Source of the DNA: Mesostigma viride
Taxonomy: Eukaryota > Streptophyta > Mesostigmatophyceae > Mesostigmatales > Mesostigmataceae
Reading direction: 5' to 3'
NCBI GenBank assembly: GCA_009746045.1
Contig: RPFO01000435.1
Coordinates: 1 to 20,036, forward strand
Length of the DNA: 20,036 nucleotides
The position numbers and the translations under genes are program-made. Every line of letters starts with the position of its first letter. Positions within the stretch are counted from its first letter, which is position 1. Below, one piece after another: positions 16,910-20,036 of this stretch. The notes beneath the pieces were generated by a model that worked only from the letters and a program-made list of their open reading frames with translations, was not told the DNA's origin and made no database searches.

Positions 16910-17837
16910 TCCAGCCTCCAACGGCCGTTGGCGCACGAAAAATGCACGAAAAAAATTTTTATTATGCATTTATTCATAACATCCATATTGCCACGCGGCG
17001 AATCACACCCAACTTTCCAGCTGCCAACGGCCGTTGGCGCAAAGAAAATCAAACCCTAATTTGCAGGTTCCAACGGCCGTTGGCGCAAAGAAAATCACAC
17101 CCAACACTTCAGTCGCATAATCGATTCGCGTCAGTCACGCACTCGAACTTGTACTCCTGCCCCAGCGCGGACATCACCTCACGAACCGCTTTCTCAAACT
17201 CGTCAACACCGTCGGGTCCCCACTCATGCACGTATTCCCTCAACCAGAACATGCAATCTCCAGCAGACACGAACAGCCGGTCGATGATCAGGTCAGTGTG
17301 ATGCTTGAAGTACTTGCCGTCCTTCAAGATGACCCATTCGAACCGTCCCACCTCCCCTAAACCCTTAAACCCTTCTCCCCTCTCATATGGCCGCGTCATC
17401 TGTATCCAACTTTCATTACCATCAGCATCGATCGACTGAAAACAAATTGGGCTGGGTATTGATGGATCATAGGGCCTTATAGCACCACACCTCACAAGCA
17501 CCTCCTCAAATGGCTCTACGGTCGGGTTTGGGAGTCCCCGACCCTCGATATTGAAAACAAGAGCCGCGGCCTTCGCGACATCCGGTTTCAAAAGAGACCT
17601 TTCACCCTCCTTGGGCTTAAAATCCAGCTTAATGTCCGGCAGAAGCCTGAGCGCGCTCTTAACCACTCCCAGAAGCCTGTCTTCCAAGTTGATCCACTCG
17701 CCCCCCTCCGTCCTGTAGAACGTCATCTGCAACCCACCGACACCGTTTGATATACATTTCTCACCGTCAACGGCCGTTGGCTTGAAAAAACAACAAGAAT
17801 TTTAAGATTTATTACGCGCACAAATCACACACTAGTT
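16910..17837. repeat. Segmental duplication, unit 2 (about 928 bp, one gene)
   Basis: It has the same order of elements as unit 1, with small indels inside the gene and an extra TTTATTACGCGCACAAATC stretch at its right end that also occurs upstream of the gene at 15928. Head-to-tail orientation points to unequal crossing-over, perhaps between the palindromic repeats at the borders. Confidence 0.85.
17109..17726 (-). CDS. Duplicated gene, copy 2, 205 aa, unknown function
   Basis: A close paralogue of the gene at 16229-16834, with the same start (MTFYRTEGGEW) and the same end (ECVTDANRLCD). It has a 16-residue segment, SIDADGNESWIQMTRP, absent from copy 1, and lacks the ITEWQQKRDD segment. Many substitutions are conservative (for example ELSF to KLDF, AAVLVFN to AALVFN), which suggests purifying selection on both. 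The leader has an out-of-frame ATG 34 bases upstream that, if transcribed, would be a short upstream ORF. It shares the helix-then-strand core with the zinc-motif genes but has no finger. Confidence 0.78.
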   Translation of the reverse strand: MTFYRTEGGEWINLEDRLLGVVKSALRLLPDIKLDFKPKEGERSLLKPDVAKAAALVFNIEGRGLPNPTVEPFEEVLVRCGAIRPYDPSIPSPICFQSIDADGNESWIQMTRPYERGEGFKGLGEVGRFEWVILKDGKYFKHHTDLIIDRLFVSAGDCMFWLREYVHEWGPDGVDEFEKAVREVMSALGQEYKFECVTDANRLCD

Positions 17838-18105
17838 TTCAGTCTCCAACGGCCGTTGGCGCACGAAAAATGTTTTATTATGCATTTATTAATTACATCC
17901 ATGGTGCCACGTGGCAAACCACACCCTACTTCCGGTTGCAAAGAAAATCAAACCCTAATTTGCAAGTTCCAACGGCCGTTGGCGCAAGAAAATCACACCC
18001 AAAATTTCTTCAGTCGCAGAATCCATTCCCCTCACGCAGTCGAACAGGGGTACTGTTCCCCCAGCGCGGACATCGCCTCACAAATCGCCCTGGGGTACGA
18101 TTTAG
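17838..18105. repeat. Segmental duplication, unit 3, truncated
   Basis: It starts like units 1 and 2 (CAGTCTCCAACGGCCGTTGG, then TTTTATTATGCATTTATT, GCCACGTGGC). It has lost one palindrome, and ends inside what would be the 3' end of the gene. Beyond it is the 3' end of the MYND gene. Confidence 0.75.
18008..18105 (-). pseudogene. Relic of the 3' end of a third duplicated-gene copy
   Basis: CTTCAGTCGCAGAATC, CACGCAGTCGAACAGGGGTA and CCAGCGCGGACATCGCCTCA align with the last 90 or so bases of the genes ending at 17109 and 16229, but carry indels that break the frame. The relic ends five bases before the stop codon of the MYND gene at 18111. That gene probably uses this third copy's 3' flank, including TGTAA at 17897-17893. 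Confidence 0.7.
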
Positions 18106-18110
18106 TCCCC

Positions 18111-18901
18111 TCAAAAAACCTTGAACATTTCACCTTTGAACTTGAAATGCACTTCACCCCCCATCCGAATTACAAGTCCGGCCAAATTGACACCAGACCA
18201 GCTGTCTGTAACGTCGCCGTGCATAGTGCTGAGAGACTTTCTCGCCTCACGATACTTGTTACACCACTTCTTGTGTTCCTCCCAGTCCGCACGCTGGCAT
18301 TCGGCAGCACAATACCGGACGTCTCGACAACCCCCGCACTTGCGGTGGACACCCTCCATCACAGAGCACGCCTGATTCGAGCAACACTTTGGAAGCGAGC
18401 CCAGCATCGGCCCTCCCACCCCCGGGAGAACGATCATCCGTGAAAACGTCAATTTCACGGACTCGGAATTCCCGAATGTAAAATGGAAACCTTCAAACCC
18501 CCCCCCTCTACTCTCGCCGATACGGTCAATCTCGGCTGCGCCTCACTCGCGTCTGGAAATTTCCCCCACTGGTCTTTCTCCCACTGGTCCCACCCAACCT
18601 TTCCGACATACGACACCAAAAGTCGAAACTCGACGTCTCGATTGAGTGGAACCCGATCCGCCGGCGTGGGCTTGTAGAATCCGCCAGCCAAGGCGAAGTA
18701 CATGTCCAGCAACTGGAGATTAATCTGTCGTCCTACTGAGGCGAACGAGTCATACACGACCAAAACCGCAAACTGGCGACCCAGGCGCTTCTCGTGCTGC
18801 CGTACCCATCCGTGGATCTCGCGAGCCCGGTTAAGTACGTTTGCTGCCACGCAGGCAATCGCAGCGCGGGTCGAAGATTCCAGCTCGCCCGTCTCCGCCA
18901 T
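18111..18901 (-). CDS. MYND zinc-finger protein, about 264 aa, one homopolymer frame break
   Basis: The ATG at 18901 (MAETGELESS) opens a core with a helix (AIACVAANVLNRAREIHGWV) and a strand (QFAVLVVYDSFASVGRQINL). At a G9 run (minus strand of 18498-18506) the frame breaks and would stop at 18455. One extra G continues as FEGFHFTFGNSESVKLTFSR into a C-terminal MYND finger: CCSNQAC, KCGGC, RYCAAECQ, then WEEHKKWC, matching the C-C, C-C, C-C, H-C ligand pattern of the family. MYND fingers bind short proline-containing peptides in partner proteins, often in transcription or chromatin complexes. The MYND reading itself is certain; joining it to the upstream half is strongly supported by the continuous frame. 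The first half resembles the cores of its neighbours. Confidence 0.78.
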
Positions 18902-18940
18902 CCCTCCCCTGCGCCAATTGGCACGTGCGTAATACGTAAG

Positions 18941-20036
18941 TAATGTTTTTCAAGTCTAACGGCCGTTGGCTCACAACCCCCCTGTGGGAAGGGTGGATGC
19001 CTTACGAACCATTCAACCACATCTTTATGCTCAGCTAGATTTTTGGAGGCCTTTCTTGGAAGGCACATGGTAATAACCATCACTAAGCTGCATGAAAGAC
19101 ACATCCTGCCTTACTGCCACCAAATGAAAAGAATGAAATGCACATGATAATGTTTTTCCAATTCCAACGGCCGTTGGCTCACAACCCCCCTGTGGGAAGG
19201 GTGGATGCCTTACGAACCAGTCAAGCCCCATCTTTATGCTCAGCTAGATTTTTTGGAGGCCTTTCTAGGAGAAAAATGGTAAATAGCCACCACTAAGCTG
19301 CATAAAAGACACATCCTGCCTTATTGCCACCCAATTAAACGAATGAAATGCACATGGTAATTTTTTTCAAGTCCAACGGCCGTTGGCTCACAACCCCCGT
19401 GTGGGAAGGGTGGATGCCTTACGAACCATTCAACCACATCTGTATGCTCAGCTAGATTTTTGGAGGCCTTTCTTTGAAGGCACATGGTAATAACAATCAC
19501 TAAGCTGCATGAAAGACACATCCTGCATTCTTGCCACCAAATGAAACGAATGAAATGCACATTTTATTGTATTTCCAATTCCAACGGCCGTTTGCTCACA
19601 ACCCCCCTGTGGGAAGGGTGGATGCCTTACGAACCATTCAACCACATCTTTATGCTCAGCTAGATTTTTGGAGGCCTTTCTTGGAAGAAAAATGGTAATA
19701 GCCACCACAAAGCTGAATGAAAGATACATCCTGGCTGATTGCCAACCCACTCAAAGGAATGAAATGCACATGATAATGTTTTTCAAGTCCAACGGCCGTT
19801 GGCTCACAACCCCCGTGTGGGAAGGGTGGATGCCTTACGAACCATTCAACCACATCTTTATGCTCAGCTAGATTTTTGGAGGCCTTTCTTGGAAGAAAAA
19901 TGGTAATAGCCACCACTAAGCTGAATGAAAGATACATCCTGGCTGATTGCCAACCCACTCAAAGGAATGAAATGCACATGATAATGTTTTTCAAGTCCAA
20001 CGGCCGTTGGCTCACAACCCCCCACTGGGAAGGGTG
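18941..20036. repeat. 208-bp tandem satellite, five copies plus a partial, open at the window edge
   Basis: The AACGGCCGTT core recurs at 18958, 19166, 19375, 19583, 19791 and 19999, in steps of 208 or 209 bases. Each unit carries GGCTCACAACCCCC, GTGGGAAGGGTGGATGCC, a GATTTTTGGAGGCCTTTCTT segment and a GAATGAAATGCACA segment. Minus-strand frames of about 100 codons are open within each unit but cannot continue from unit to unit, since 208 is not divisible by three. Adjacent copies are very alike, the last two nearly identical. No gene is seen in this stretch. Confidence 0.95.

Noticed and set aside
18733-19958. Minus-strand frames of about 100 residues in the 208-bp array as a gene family
   Set aside because: The unit length is not a multiple of three, the frames overlap repeat borders, and their starts are not consistent.

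Overview
The window looks like nuclear DNA of a eukaryotic alga, most likely a green alga. Four observations point that way. A degraded plastid rpoB fragment sits in otherwise non-plastid DNA. There are good spliceosomal signals: a GTAAGT donor, a CTAAT-type branch site and CAG acceptors. TGTAA, the usual green-algal poly(A) signal, follows several stop codons. One upstream region carries a plant-style G-box with a CCAAT box. The genus cannot be fixed from sequence alone. No rRNA, tRNA or CRISPR was seen.

Every gene I can support lies on the minus strand, so the layout is best read from right to left. From 20036 to 18941 is a 208-bp satellite that runs off the window. From 18901 to 12949 is a compact cluster of seven small genes: a MYND-finger gene, a recently duplicated pair, and four genes of which three begin with C-C-C-H zinc-binding motifs. 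All seven seem to share a faint common core. From 12948 to 11056 lie the rpoB relic, a 79-bp intronic-type tandem array and a piggyBac-like MITE. From 11055 (perhaps 11700) to 1178 is what I reconstruct as one long split gene of about 1,560 codons. Its introns hold two arrays of a 46-bp palindromic repeat and about 3.75 kb of pure hexanucleotide satellite (GGACAA on the plus strand). From 1177 to 470 is an intergenic region with hairpins, a 10-bp A-tract repeat and a promoter-like element. From 469 to 1 is the 5' part of another zinc-motif gene.

Two themes dominate. First, the palindrome CCAACGGCCGTTGG occurs about 44 times in introns, intergenic gaps, shared 5' leaders and the terminal satellite. 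Each half matches the core of the plant MSA element bound by three-repeat MYB proteins. Second, reading frames break again and again at homopolymers, and each clear break is repaired by one extra base. This explains why single genes look like several short ORFs. It suggests systematic homopolymer under-calling in the assembly, although decay or slippage cannot be excluded.

The long hexanucleotide array has no stop codon in any of six frames, so the 1,000-1,400 residue dipeptide 'proteins' predicted there are artefacts. Functions of nearly all genes are unknown. What can be seen is zinc-binding modules, an AT-hook-like motif, a nuclear localisation signal and acidic tracts, which suggest nuclear or regulatory proteins.
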